Source: Novosphingobium sp. SG751A (GTDB taxonomy: Bacteria; Pseudomonadota; Alphaproteobacteria; Sphingomonadales; Sphingomonadaceae). Taken from it: 64,000 nt of DNA. Under the pieces are notes generated by a model. That model did not search any database, had not been told where the DNA came from, and saw nothing but the letters and a program-made list of their open reading frames with translations. Where the stretch lies: the NCBI RefSeq assembly GCF_013149295.1, contig NZ_JABGCB010000018.1:1-64000 (forward strand), in the 5' to 3' direction. Shown piece by piece: positions 42,702-51,532 of the stretch. Each line of letters begins with the position of its first letter. The stretch's first letter is position 1. The translations under genes and the position numbers were made by a program.

Positions 42702-44333
42702 ATGTCGGAGGCGGATTTTGATCTGATAGTGCTGGGTTCGGGCGCAGCGGGGCTGACGGCTGCGCTGACGGCGGCCGAGGAGGGGCTGCGCGTTCTCGTG
42801 GTGGAAAAGGGCGAGAAGATCGGCGGCACCAGCGCCTGGTCGGGCGGGCAGATCTGGATCCCCTGCAACCCCCATCAACAGGCCTATGGCAAGCAGGACA
42901 GCCGCGAAAAGGCACTGACCTATCTTGACAGCATGTCGAATGGATTGATCGATCCGGCGATGGCGGCGGCCTATATCGACGGCGGCATCACCATGGTGCA
43001 GTTCCTTGAGGAGAGCACGCCGGTCAAATTCAGCGTGGTGCCGGATTTCCCTGATTATCACCCCGAACGGCCCGGCGCGGCATCGCGCGGGGGGCGGACG
43101 CTGGAATGTCCGGTCTATCCCTATGGCGAATTGGGAGAATGGGCGGAAAGGGTTGAGAAATCGCCCTATTACTGGCCCCATGTCTATTTCACCGTGGGGG
43201 AAACTTCGCTGGCACAGGCGGTGCCCGATCCCTTGCCCATCGAAGAAGCGGAGCGTCGCGCGGCCAATGATGAGCGCGGACTGGGGCATTCGCTGGTGGG
43301 CCGGTTGTTGCGCGGGTGTCTCGACCGGGGGGTGGAATTCCTGCTGGGCGTGGGGGGCAAGGATCTGGTGCTGGATGAGGGGTGTGTCGCGGGCGTCGAG
43401 CTGGCCGATGGACAGGTGTTGCGGGCGCGCAATGTGATGCTGGCCACCGGCGGATTTGAGCACAATGAGGCGTTCAGGAAAGCCTTCCTGCGCGGGCCTT
43501 TGCAAAATGCGGTGTCGATCGACACCAACACCGGCGATGGTCAGAAGATGGCGATGCGTGCGGGCGCGATGATGGGATCGATGCGCGAGGCATGGTGGAT
43601 GCCGATTGTCGAGGCCCCTCTCAACGCCAAGGGGATGATGCTGTTCACCGGCGAGCGGACATTGCCCGGCACGATCATGATCAATCGGGCGGGCAAGCGC
43701 TTTTGCAACGAAGCGGCCAATTACAATGCGTTTGGCAGCGCCTTTCACGAGATCGACCAGAAGAGCAGCACCTATCGCAACCTGCCTTGCTGGTGCGTGT
43801 TCAATCAGGCGTTTTACGACAAATGGGGCTTTCTGGACGCGCAATTGATCGGCACCGGTGATAGCCATCGCAAGGAGCCTGCCGATTGGATCATGCGCGG
43901 GCAGACGCTGGGCGAACTGGCCGACAGGCTGGGCGTGCCGGGCGATGCGCTGGAGGCCACGGTCGCGCGCTGGAACGCGATGGTGGACAAAGGCGCTGAC
44001 GAGGATTTCGGCCGCGGTGAGAGCTATTACGACCTCTATTGGGGCGATCCGGCGCATAAGGGGCGCAAAGAGGCCACACTGGGCCGGATCGATGGCGGGC
44101 CTTACTATGCCGCCGAGGTCAAAAGCGGCGCATTGGGCACCAAGGGCGGGGCGCAGGCCGATACGCTGGGCCGGGTGCTGGATCTCGATATGCAACCCAT
44201 CCCCGGACTTTATGCCGCCGGCAATGCTATGGCCAGCATGATGGGCATGACCTATGGCGGGGGCGGGGGCACGCTGGGGCCGGGGATGGTGTTTGCCTAT
44301 CTGGCGGGGCGGCACATGCGCACGCGCAATTGA
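42702..44333 (+). CDS. FAD-dependent 3-ketosteroid delta-1-dehydrogenase-like protein
   Basis: 543 aa flavoprotein of the KstD/fumarate-reductase superfamily. It carries the Rossmann motif VLGSGAAGLTAALTAAEEG, VVEKGEKIGGTSAWSGG, ATGGFEHNEAF and the C-terminal PGLYAAGNAMASMMGMTYGGGG. The family introduces a double bond next to a ketone in steroids and similar alicyclic substrates. The ATG at 42702 follows GGGAGA. It is convergent with an SDR. A steroid substrate is suggested by the family only; related enzymes act on cyclohexanones or cyclic acids. Confidence 0.8.
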   Translation: MSEADFDLIVLGSGAAGLTAALTAAEEGLRVLVVEKGEKIGGTSAWSGGQIWIPCNPHQQAYGKQDSREKALTYLDSMSNGLIDPAMAAAYIDGGITMVQFLEESTPVKFSVVPDFPDYHPERPGAASRGGRTLECPVYPYGELGEWAERVEKSPYYWPHVYFTVGETSLAQAVPDPLPIEEAERRAANDERGLGHSLVGRLLRGCLDRGVEFLLGVGGKDLVLDEGCVAGVELADGQVLRARNVMLATGGFEHNEAFRKAFLRGPLQNAVSIDTNTGDGQKMAMRAGAMMGSMREAWWMPIVEAPLNAKGMMLFTGERTLPGTIMINRAGKRFCNEAANYNAFGSAFHEIDQKSSTYRNLPCWCVFNQAFYDKWGFLDAQLIGTGDSHRKEPADWIMRGQTLGELADRLGVPGDALEATVARWNAMVDKGADEDFGRGESYYDLYWGDPAHKGRKEATLGRIDGGPYYAAEVKSGALGTKGGAQADTLGRVLDLDMQPIPGLYAAGNAMASMMGMTYGGGGGTLGPGMVFAYLAGRHMRTRN

Positions 44334-44337
44334 CGGT

Positions 44338-45105
44338 TCACCGTGTCAGATAGCCCGCCTCGACCCCCAGCGCGTGGCCGGTGACATAGCTGGCCGCATC
44401 CGAACATAGCCACGCGCTCGCCTCGGCCACTTCCTCAGGGCGGCCAAAGCGGCCAAACAGGCTGAGCGCAGGGGCGAAATCGGCCTCGGTATAGCCGGTG
44501 TCAGCCAGCGACTGGCGCAGCATCGGCGTGTCGATGGCGCCGGGCATCACCGCATTCACGCGGATGCCTTTTGGCGCATATTCGACGCTGCCGGTCTTGG
44601 TCAGGCCGATTACGCCATGTTTGGCCGCGACATAGGCCGAATTGCCCGGCAGCGGGCGCACCGAACTGACCGAGGCGATATTGACGATGGCGCCCGCGCC
44701 GCCCTGCGCCAGCATCTGGCGGATCTCGTATTTCATGCAAAGCATCACCGAGCGCAGATTGACCCGGATCACCCGGTCCCACACCTCCATATCGGCATCG
44801 GCAATCGGCAACAGATCGGGCGCGATGGCCGCATTGTTGACCGCGCAATCAAGGCGGCCAAAAGTGGCGACACAGGCCGCGATCATCTCGGCCACCTGCG
44901 CTTCTTCGGCCACATCGCAGAGTTGCGCCGCCGCCGTCCCGCCCGCATCGAGAATGGATTGCACGGTTTCGCGCGCCGCCTCCATATTGCGGTCGGCCAC
45001 CATCACGCGCGCGCCATATCCGGCCATGACCCGCGCGGTGGCCGCCCCCATGCCCATGCCGCCGCCCGTGACCAAGGCCACCTTGCCATCCAGCCTGTTT
45101 CGCAT
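44338..45105 (-). CDS. SDR family oxidoreductase
   Basis: 255 aa classical short-chain dehydrogenase. It shows TGGGMGMGAATARVMAG, NNAAIAP, the catalytic serine in NIASVSSV, YVAAK with the Tyr and Lys, and the C-terminal GHALGVEAGYLTR. NAD(P)-dependent oxidation of a hydroxyl or reduction of a ketone is expected. GGGAGAAGGG lies before the ATG at 45105; the longer frame starts without such a site. Divergent from the Hbd-type gene. Confidence 0.86.
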   Translation of the reverse strand: MRNRLDGKVALVTGGGMGMGAATARVMAGYGARVMVADRNMEAARETVQSILDAGGTAAAQLCDVAEEAQVAEMIAACVATFGRLDCAVNNAAIAPDLLPIADADMEVWDRVIRVNLRSVMLCMKYEIRQMLAQGGAGAIVNIASVSSVRPLPGNSAYVAAKHGVIGLTKTGSVEYAPKGIRVNAVMPGAIDTPMLRQSLADTGYTEADFAPALSLFGRFGRPEEVAEASAWLCSDAASYVTGHALGVEAGYLTR

Positions 45106-45250
45106 TGCCCTTCTCCCGTTTGCCATCTGTGCGGCCGGGGCAATTCTGGCATGGCGGGGCGCGCTTGCCCCCTATCCTTTGAGGCAGTGTTGCAGGTCGC
45201 ATGCGCGCCTTACCTCTGGTGCAACACATGGCCATGAAAGGTTGAGAAGC

Positions 45251-46120
45251 ATGCAGATTGTTGGCGTGATCGGCGCGGGCCAGATGGGCGTGGGCATTGC
45301 CCAGACCGCCGCCCAGACCGGGCACAAGGTGCTCTTGTCCGATGTCAGCCTGACGCGGGCCGAGCAGGGCAAGGCGGGGATCGGCAAAGCGCTGGTCCGA
45401 TTGGTGGCCAAGGAGAAGATGAGCGAGGGGCAGGCGGGCGAGGTTCTGGACGCGATCACGCCGGTCGCCGATATCGCCCCCATGGCGCAGGCCGACATCA
45501 TCATCGAGGCCGCGACCGAGCGCGAGGACATCAAGCTCAAAATCTTTGAAAGCACGGCTTCGGTCCTGGGTGCTGACGCGGTGCTGGCCACGAACACCAG
45601 TTCGCTCTCGATCACCCGCATGTCGCGCAGCGCGCCCGATCAGGGGCGTTTCATCGGCATACACTTTTTCAATCCGGTGCCGGTGATGCCGCTGGTCGAG
45701 GTCATTCCCGGCCTTGCCACGCGGCCTGATATCACCGCGCGCACCCGTGCCTTTGGTGAAAAACTGGGCAAGACCGTGGTGCTGGCGCAGGATGATCCCG
45801 GCTTTGTCGTCAACCGGATCTTTGTACCCTTTATCAACGAGGCGATCTTTGTGCTGGGCAATGGCACAGGCAGCATTGCCGACATCGACGCCGGGGTGAA
45901 GCTGGGACTGGCTCATCCGATGGGGCCGCTTGAGCTGGCTGATTTCATCGGGCTGGATACGCTGTATGAGATCATGATGGTGTACTTGCGCACCACCGGC
46001 GACAGCAAATATCGCCCTGCGCCCCTGCTGCAAAAATATGTCGAGGCGGGCTGGTATGGCCGCAAGACGGGGCGGGGCTTTTACGATTATGCGGGCGAGA
46101 AGCCCGTTCCCACGCGCTGA
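45251..46120 (+). CDS. hbd: 3-hydroxyacyl-CoA (3-hydroxybutyryl-CoA) dehydrogenase
   Basis: 289 aa, the usual length of the single-domain Hbd/PaaH type. NAD motif VIGAGQMGVGIAQTAAQTG, the active-site region LATNTSSLSITRMS, HFFNPVPVMPLVEV with the catalytic His, and LAHPMGPLELADFIGLD. It oxidises a 3-hydroxyacyl-CoA to the 3-oxo form in beta-oxidation. Its last 34 bases overlap the 3' end of the convergent P450 gene. Confidence 0.88.
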   Translation: MQIVGVIGAGQMGVGIAQTAAQTGHKVLLSDVSLTRAEQGKAGIGKALVRLVAKEKMSEGQAGEVLDAITPVADIAPMAQADIIIEAATEREDIKLKIFESTASVLGADAVLATNTSSLSITRMSRSAPDQGRFIGIHFFNPVPVMPLVEVIPGLATRPDITARTRAFGEKLGKTVVLAQDDPGFVVNRIFVPFINEAIFVLGNGTGSIADIDAGVKLGLAHPMGPLELADFIGLDTLYEIMMVYLRTTGDSKYRPAPLLQKYVEAGWYGRKTGRGFYDYAGEKPVPTR

Positions 46121-47316
46121 TCCCAGATCAGGGGAAGGCTGGTCAATGTGCCGACATTGCCGGCCTTCATCGTGACCGGCTTCTCCGGGTCGATGGCAAA
46201 TTCGGGCAGGGCGCCCAGCCATTCCTGAAGAAACACGATCATTTCCATCCGTGCCAGCCCCGCGCCGACACAGCGATGCGCGCCCACGCCAAAGGTGGTG
46301 TGGTGGATGGGGTTGAGGCCGCGATCAAACCTTGCCTCCTCCGGCTGGTCGAAACAGGTCGGGTCCAGATTGTGCAGCATGCTGGGCAGATAGACGATAT
46401 CGCCCGCCTTGATGGTGACGCCGTTGACGTCAATATCCGCCACCGCATTGCGCGACACCGAGGCGGAGGGATAGCGTCGCATCAATTCATCCGCCGCCGC
46501 CGGGATCAGGTCGGGCCGGGCGCGGAGCAGGCGCTGATCCTCTGGATAGCGGGCAAGATGCATCGCCACCATGCCCACCATCGCCGCCACCGTGTCCAGC
46601 CCTGCAAACAGCACATTGCGCGCCATGCGCAGCGCCTCGTCCAGCGTCCATGCGCGGCCCTGCACCGGTTCGGCCAGAATGCGGCTGAGCAGATCATCAC
46701 CCGGCGCGGCCAGCCTTTGCCGGACATGGGCGCGCAGATAATCATCCACCGCATCGCGCAATTCGACCACGCTCATCGTGCCATCGGGCCGCGTCAATTG
46801 CGCGCCCAGCGGGCGCAGCTTTTCGCGATCCTCGACCGGCACGCCCAGCATCGAGAGGAAGATATGGACCGGAAAGATCTCGGCAAAATCGGGCATGAAA
46901 TCGCAAGTCCCGCGCGGCATCACGCCCGCGATCAATTCGCGAGCCAGCGCGCGCACCGCGGGTTCCAGCGCGGCAATATGGCGCCCGGCAAAGCCCTTCA
47001 TGATGGGATTGCGAAACGCCTTATGCTCGGCCCCGTCATTTTGCAGCGGGATCAGTTGCATCACCTCGCCAAGACCCGGCACCACGGCCAGAACCTGGCT
47101 CGACAGGTTTTGCGCATCCGCCCAGAGGCGGCGGATCACCGCGCCATCCGTGGCGATCCAGTGCCCGCCAAAGGCCGTGGTCCACACCAGACCCAGCCCG
47201 CCGGGGCGGCGCAGCGCCTGCCATGCCGCGATATAGTCCGCCTCGGCGCCGGGCGGGTCAAAGATGTTGAAATCAACGACGAGATCGGCGGGGACATGAG
47301 CAGGCAGCGCGGCCAT
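46087..47316 (-). CDS. Cytochrome P450
   Basis: 409 aa soluble bacterial P450. The heme-binding loop is TTFGVGAHRCVGAGLARME with the axial cysteine, the I-helix has FAGLDTVAAM, and the ExxR motif is in ADELMRRYP. It inserts one oxygen into a C-H bond using electrons from a ferredoxin, none of which is encoded in the window. It is the last gene of the long operon that starts with DUF35 and probably opens the pathway by hydroxylation (inference). Confidence 0.87.
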   Translation of the reverse strand: MAALPAHVPADLVVDFNIFDPPGAEADYIAAWQALRRPGGLGLVWTTAFGGHWIATDGAVIRRLWADAQNLSSQVLAVVPGLGEVMQLIPLQNDGAEHKAFRNPIMKGFAGRHIAALEPAVRALARELIAGVMPRGTCDFMPDFAEIFPVHIFLSMLGVPVEDREKLRPLGAQLTRPDGTMSVVELRDAVDDYLRAHVRQRLAAPGDDLLSRILAEPVQGRAWTLDEALRMARNVLFAGLDTVAAMVGMVAMHLARYPEDQRLLRARPDLIPAAADELMRRYPSASVSRNAVADIDVNGVTIKAGDIVYLPSMLHNLDPTCFDQPEEARFDRGLNPIHHTTFGVGAHRCVGAGLARMEMIVFLQEWLGALPEFAIDPEKPVTMKAGNVGTLTSLPLIWDQRVGTGFSPA

Positions 47317-47328
47317 GGCGGAAGCTTT

Positions 47329-48384
47329 CTAGATGAAGGAATGGGCGAGGCGGGCCAGCCTTGGAAAGGCCTGCGCCCTTTGCGCGGCCTGGGCATTGCT
47401 GGCATTGCCGCGCAGGACGCGACCCTTGATGCCATGGAAAATCGCGGCCAGACGAAAGTAGTTGAAGGCCAGATAGAAGTTCCAATGGTCGATGCTGCCG
47501 CGCCCCGTCCGCCGGCAATAGGCGGCGATGTAATCCTCAAGCGAGGGCAATCCCAGCGCAACCGGATCGGCCCCGCCCAGCCCCGCGACAATATCGGGCG
47601 GCATCGAATAGACCATCGCATGATAGGCAAAATCGGCCAGCGGATGGCCCAGCGTCGACAGCTCCCAATCCAGCACCGCCAGAATGCGCGGCTGAGTGGG
47701 GTGAAAGATGGCATTGTCGATGCGGAAATCGCCGTGGACGATGCTGGTCTCATCGCCGTCGGGAATGGCGCCGGGCAACCATGCCACCATTGCGTCCATC
47801 ATCGGATCCCGCCCGGCCAGTTCATCGGCCAGATATTGCTCGCTCCACCGCTTGATCTGGCGGGCGAAATAATTGCCGGGGCGCCCGTAATTCTCCAGCC
47901 CCGCCGCGCCATAATCCACCCTGTGCAAGGCGGCGATCACGCGGTTGGTTTCATCATAACAGGCCGCCCGTTCGCCCATCGGCAGGGCGCTAAGACTGGC
48001 GTCCCAGAACACGCGGCCCTCGACCATATCCATGATATAGAAGGGGCTGCCGATGATGCCGTCATCCTCGCACACGGCATGGATGCGGGCGACGGGGACA
48101 TCGCTGCCCGCCAGCGCCTGCTGCACCCGCGCCTCGCGCAGCACATCATGCGCGCCCTTCAGCACCGGCCCCGCAGGCTTGCGCCGCAGCACATAGCGAC
48201 CCGCGGGCGTGGTCAACCGATAGGTCGGGTTCGATTGCCCGCCCTTGAATTGCTCTACCGTCAGCGGCCCGCGCCAACCGTCCATATGGGCGCTCAGCCA
48301 GCTTTCCAGCGCGCCCACGTTGAAGACCGTCCGCATCGCGCCCACCCCGCTGTTGGCGGCGGTGATGTCTGTTTCACCCGCCAT
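47329..48384 (-). CDS. Phosphotransferase-family protein, ACAD10/11 N-terminal type
   Basis: 351 aa kinase-like fold. It has the Brenner motif VHGDFRIDNAIFH, the downstream DWELSTLGHPLADFAY and the nucleotide loop FKGGQSNPTYRL. Such proteins next to acyl-CoA dehydrogenases phosphorylate hydroxy-acyl chains so that elimination can follow. The ATG at 48384 overlaps the upstream acyl-CoA dehydrogenase by 11 bases. The pair kinase plus dehydrogenase resembles human ACAD11 split in two. Confidence 0.83.
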   Translation of the reverse strand: MAGETDITAANSGVGAMRTVFNVGALESWLSAHMDGWRGPLTVEQFKGGQSNPTYRLTTPAGRYVLRRKPAGPVLKGAHDVLREARVQQALAGSDVPVARIHAVCEDDGIIGSPFYIMDMVEGRVFWDASLSALPMGERAACYDETNRVIAALHRVDYGAAGLENYGRPGNYFARQIKRWSEQYLADELAGRDPMMDAMVAWLPGAIPDGDETSIVHGDFRIDNAIFHPTQPRILAVLDWELSTLGHPLADFAYHAMVYSMPPDIVAGLGGADPVALGLPSLEDYIAAYCRRTGRGSIDHWNFYLAFNYFRLAAIFHGIKGRVLRGNASNAQAAQRAQAFPRLARLAHSFI

Positions 48385-49558
48385 GGGCGTGTTTCCAGTC
48401 GCGCTTGATCTTTTTGGCAAGGCTCCATTTATGGACCTCGGTGGGGCCGTCATAGATGCGAAAGGCGCGCACCTCGCGAAAGACCTGTTCGACGATGGTG
48501 CGGTCGGTCACGCCCGTCCCGCCCATCACCTGAACACAGCGGTCGGCAATCCGCATCAGGGCCTCGGACACCGCGACTTTGGCCATGCTGCTCTCCACCG
48601 TGCCAAGGCTGCCCGTGTCCAGCACGCCCGCGCACCAATCGATCATCAATTCGACCTGTTTGATGTCGATCATGTTTTCGGCCAGCATAAAGCCCACGCC
48701 CTCGTGGTCGATCAATTGTTTGCCAAAGGCCATGCGACGGTTGGCATAATCGCCGGCGATTTCATGCGCGCGGATACAGCCGCCCAGCCAGCGCATGCAA
48801 TGCGAGAGCCGGGCAGGGGACAGGCGGACCTGCGCATATTTGAACCCATCGCCCGCATGGCCCAGCAATTGGTCAGTGGGCACGCGCAGATTGTCGATGG
48901 TGACATCGGCGTGGCTGCCGGGCATGGAGGTGTCGATGGTGTTGGGCACATCATCAATACGGATCGCCGGATCGGGCAGATCGACAAGGAACATGCAGGC
49001 CCCGCCCTTGCTGTCCTCCTCCTCGGATTTGGCCATGACGATGCCGACGCTGGCTCCCTGCGCCCCGGTGATGAAGCGCTTCTTGCCGTTGATGACCCAG
49101 TGGTTGCCATCGCGCCGACAGGTGGTGATCATCATCGACGGGTCCGAACCCGCCCCGCCCAGCTCCGCCGGTTCGGTCATGAAAAAGGCCGACCGCGCCC
49201 GCCCCTCGACCAGAGGTTTCAGGAAGCGTTCCTTCAACTCTGCGCTGGCGACATGGCCGATCAGATACATGTTGCCCTCATCAGGCGCCATCGTGTTGCA
49301 GGCCAATGGACCCAGCGGGGACAGGCCCGAGGCGATCAGCACCACCGCCGTCTCGCGCTGGGTCAGATGCGTGCCGTCGGGCAGGATATGCGGCGTCAGC
49401 ACCCCGGCGGCGCGGGCCAGATCGCGCATTTCATAGACCAGTTCGTCGAGCGGCGCGCCATGATGGTCGCGGCGCGGATCGGCCTCATAGGGGATGATCC
49501 TTGTGCGGACGAAATCCTCCACCCTCTCGGCCATGGCGGCGGCGCGCTGTGTCACCAT
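48374..49558 (-). CDS. Acyl-CoA dehydrogenase, ACAD10/11 type
   Basis: 394 aa FAD enzyme. It shows MTEPAELGGAGSDPSMM, GKKRFITGAQGA, RDLARAAGV, and a C-terminal MGGTGVTDRTIVEQVFREVRAFRIYDGPTEVHKW, typical of the dehydrogenases paired with the phosphotransferase protein. Together they may handle a 3- or 4-hydroxyacyl-CoA. The start at 49558 lies 4 bases after the VOC stop; an earlier ATG would overlap that gene. Confidence 0.86.
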   Translation of the reverse strand: MVTQRAAAMAERVEDFVRTRIIPYEADPRRDHHGAPLDELVYEMRDLARAAGVLTPHILPDGTHLTQRETAVVLIASGLSPLGPLACNTMAPDEGNMYLIGHVASAELKERFLKPLVEGRARSAFFMTEPAELGGAGSDPSMMITTCRRDGNHWVINGKKRFITGAQGASVGIVMAKSEEEDSKGGACMFLVDLPDPAIRIDDVPNTIDTSMPGSHADVTIDNLRVPTDQLLGHAGDGFKYAQVRLSPARLSHCMRWLGGCIRAHEIAGDYANRRMAFGKQLIDHEGVGFMLAENMIDIKQVELMIDWCAGVLDTGSLGTVESSMAKVAVSEALMRIADRCVQVMGGTGVTDRTIVEQVFREVRAFRIYDGPTEVHKWSLAKKIKRDWKHAHGG

Positions 49559-49562
49559 CGCC

Positions 49563-50099
49563 TCAGCCCAGCCTGCGCAGGGGTTCGCTGCCATCCCAAT
49601 CGCGGGCAGCCTCGCGCATCATCGCGAACAGCTCTGCGCCGCCCTCCATCAATTTGACGTACTCGATGACATTGCCCGGCCCGCCGCCCGCATCGGCATA
49701 GATGACCGCGCCGCTTTCCCCCACCTTGCCCTCGATCAGGATCGTCGCGCCCGCCTCTTTCAGCGCCGCGCGCGCGGCATCAATGTCATCTACCGCGACG
49801 CAGACATGGTGCAGCCGGTCCTTGACCGCGTATTCGCCGGTGTAGATCGAGGGCGCATCATCTTCCGCCCGGATCAGCTCGATCTGCATATCGCCCCAAT
49901 AGCCCCATGCCGCTGAGATCACCGCATCGCTGGGCTGGCCCAGATAGGTCATGTCGGCGATCTGGATATTCTCCATGATGAAGAAGGGACCAGCCCCCAC
50001 AACTTCGGTCCAATGGCGAATGGCGGCGTCGAAATCGGATGGCAGATAGGCCATCTGAAAGATCGGGCCGATGTCGGTAAGCGGGCCGCGCTTGGCCAT
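49563..50099 (-). CDS. VOC family protein
   Basis: 178 aa with the paired beta-alpha-beta-beta-beta modules of the vicinal-oxygen-chelate fold: PIFQMAYLPSDFDAAIRHW, MQIELIRAEDDAPSIY, DRLHHVCVAVDDIDAARAAL and VIEYVKLMEG. The second module resembles methylmalonyl-CoA epimerase-like and glyoxalase-like proteins with a His-Glu metal site. The ATG at 50099 has AAAGGATC upstream. It lies between the 2-oxoacid dehydrogenase E2 and the acyl-CoA dehydrogenase in one operon. Role unknown. Confidence 0.78.
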   Translation of the reverse strand: MAKRGPLTDIGPIFQMAYLPSDFDAAIRHWTEVVGAGPFFIMENIQIADMTYLGQPSDAVISAAWGYWGDMQIELIRAEDDAPSIYTGEYAVKDRLHHVCVAVDDIDAARAALKEAGATILIEGKVGESGAVIYADAGGGPGNVIEYVKLMEGGAELFAMMREAARDWDGSEPLRRLG

Positions 50100-50112
50100 G
50101 GTGATGATCCTT

Positions 50113-51525
50113 TCAGGCAAACAGGGCTTCAGGCGCTTCGATCAGCCCCTTGAGCGTGGAGAAGAATTGGGCCGCTGCCGCGCCGTCAATCGCGCGGTGA
50201 TCGACCGAGAGGGTCAGCGCGAGGCGGGTTTCAAAGCCCACGCTGCCATCGGGTTTTTCATAGGGCGCCCGCGCCGCCGCGCCCACAGCCAGAATGGCGG
50301 CCTGGGGCGGATTGATGATCGCGGCAAATTCCTCCACCCCGAACATGCCAAGGTTCGAGATCGAGAAAGTCCCGCCCTCCATATCGCCAAGCGAGAGCCG
50401 CCCGGCCTTGGCCTTGTCGATCAGCCCGCTTGTGGCTTGCGCGATCTGGGCGATGGTCTGGCGGTTGGCCAGCCGGACGATGGGGGTGACAAGGCCGTTG
50501 GGGCTGGCCACCGCAATGGCGATGTCGGCATGGGCAAAGCGATGGATGGTTTGCCCATGGACCTGCACATTGACCTCGGGATGCTGCGCCAGCGCAAGGG
50601 CGGCGGCGCGCACCAGATAATCGTTGATCGAGGCCTTGGCCCCCAGCACCAGATTGGCAGTCTTGCGCAGGGCCAGCAGTTCATCGAGCCGCGCGCTGGA
50701 GCGCAGATAGAAATGCGGGATCTCATGCTTGGCCTGTGTCAGCCGTTGGGCCACCACCTTGCGCATACGGTCGAAGGGGATGATCGCGGGCGGATTGGGC
50801 ACAGCTACGAAGGCCGCACTCGGCGCCGGGGCCGGTTGTTGCACCAGCGCCAGCACATCGGCCTTGGAAATGCGCCCGCGTGGGCCTGTCCCGATGACGC
50901 CTGACAAGTCGATCCCATGCTGGGCGGCGATCCGGCGGGCCAAAGGCGAGGCAAAGGCTTTGCCATCCTCGGCGGCAACCGCCAGCGCGCCCGACAGCAC
51001 CGGGTTTGCCGGAGCATTCAACGCCTGCTGCACATCCTGAAGCGTGATGCGGCCATTCCGGCCCGAACCTTCGATCGGTTCAATGTCCAGCCCGCTAGCC
51101 TCGGCCAGTTTCAGCGCTTCGGGGCTGATGGCGCGGTTGGTCTGAATGGGGCGCGGGGCCGGGGTCGAGGTGGTGGCCGGGGCGGGATTATCCTGCGCCG
51201 TCGCGCCCGGATTGACCGGGGCATTGGCGGGGCGGAATGCGGCGATGAAGGCGTCGATCTCCTCCGCGTTCGTCCCGGCCTGCGCCGTTACCGCCAGCAG
51301 CGTTCCCACCACCTGCGCCTCGCTCCCGGCGGGCACCAGCACGCGGGCCAGCACGGCGTCATATTCGGCCTCGACCTCATTGGTGATCTTGGCGGTCTCG
51401 ATCAGGCACAGCAATTGCCCCCTTGTGAATGCGTCACCCTCGGCCACTTTCCAGTCGGCCAGGGTGCCTTCGGTCATTTCGATGCCCCATTTGGGCATAC
51501 AGAACGGGCGGATGTCCGGCATCAT
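50113..51525 (-). CDS. 2-oxoacid dehydrogenase E2 (dihydrolipoyl acyltransferase)
   Basis: 470 aa. A lipoyl domain at residues 5-80 has the target lysine Lys46 in IETAKITNEV. Two peripheral-subunit-binding domains follow, at about 133-171 (SPEALKLAEASGLD) and 192-230 (ASPLARRIAAQHGID), where one is usual. The catalytic domain ends with LSVDHRAIDGAAAAQFF, containing the HRxxDG motif. It would transfer an acyl group to CoA after E1 decarboxylation. AAGGAGG lies just upstream, and the second ATG is better spaced. An E3 partner is not in the window. Confidence 0.9.
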   Translation of the reverse strand: MMPDIRPFCMPKWGIEMTEGTLADWKVAEGDAFTRGQLLCLIETAKITNEVEAEYDAVLARVLVPAGSEAQVVGTLLAVTAQAGTNAEEIDAFIAAFRPANAPVNPGATAQDNPAPATTSTPAPRPIQTNRAISPEALKLAEASGLDIEPIEGSGRNGRITLQDVQQALNAPANPVLSGALAVAAEDGKAFASPLARRIAAQHGIDLSGVIGTGPRGRISKADVLALVQQPAPAPSAAFVAVPNPPAIIPFDRMRKVVAQRLTQAKHEIPHFYLRSSARLDELLALRKTANLVLGAKASINDYLVRAAALALAQHPEVNVQVHGQTIHRFAHADIAIAVASPNGLVTPIVRLANRQTIAQIAQATSGLIDKAKAGRLSLGDMEGGTFSISNLGMFGVEEFAAIINPPQAAILAVGAAARAPYEKPDGSVGFETRLALTLSVDHRAIDGAAAAQFFSTLKGLIEAPEALFA

Positions 51526-51532
51526 CCCCTCC

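Noticed and set aside
46276..48408. 710-codon plus-strand open frame across P450 and phosphotransferase genes
   Set aside because: It spans two well-supported minus genes and has no family features.
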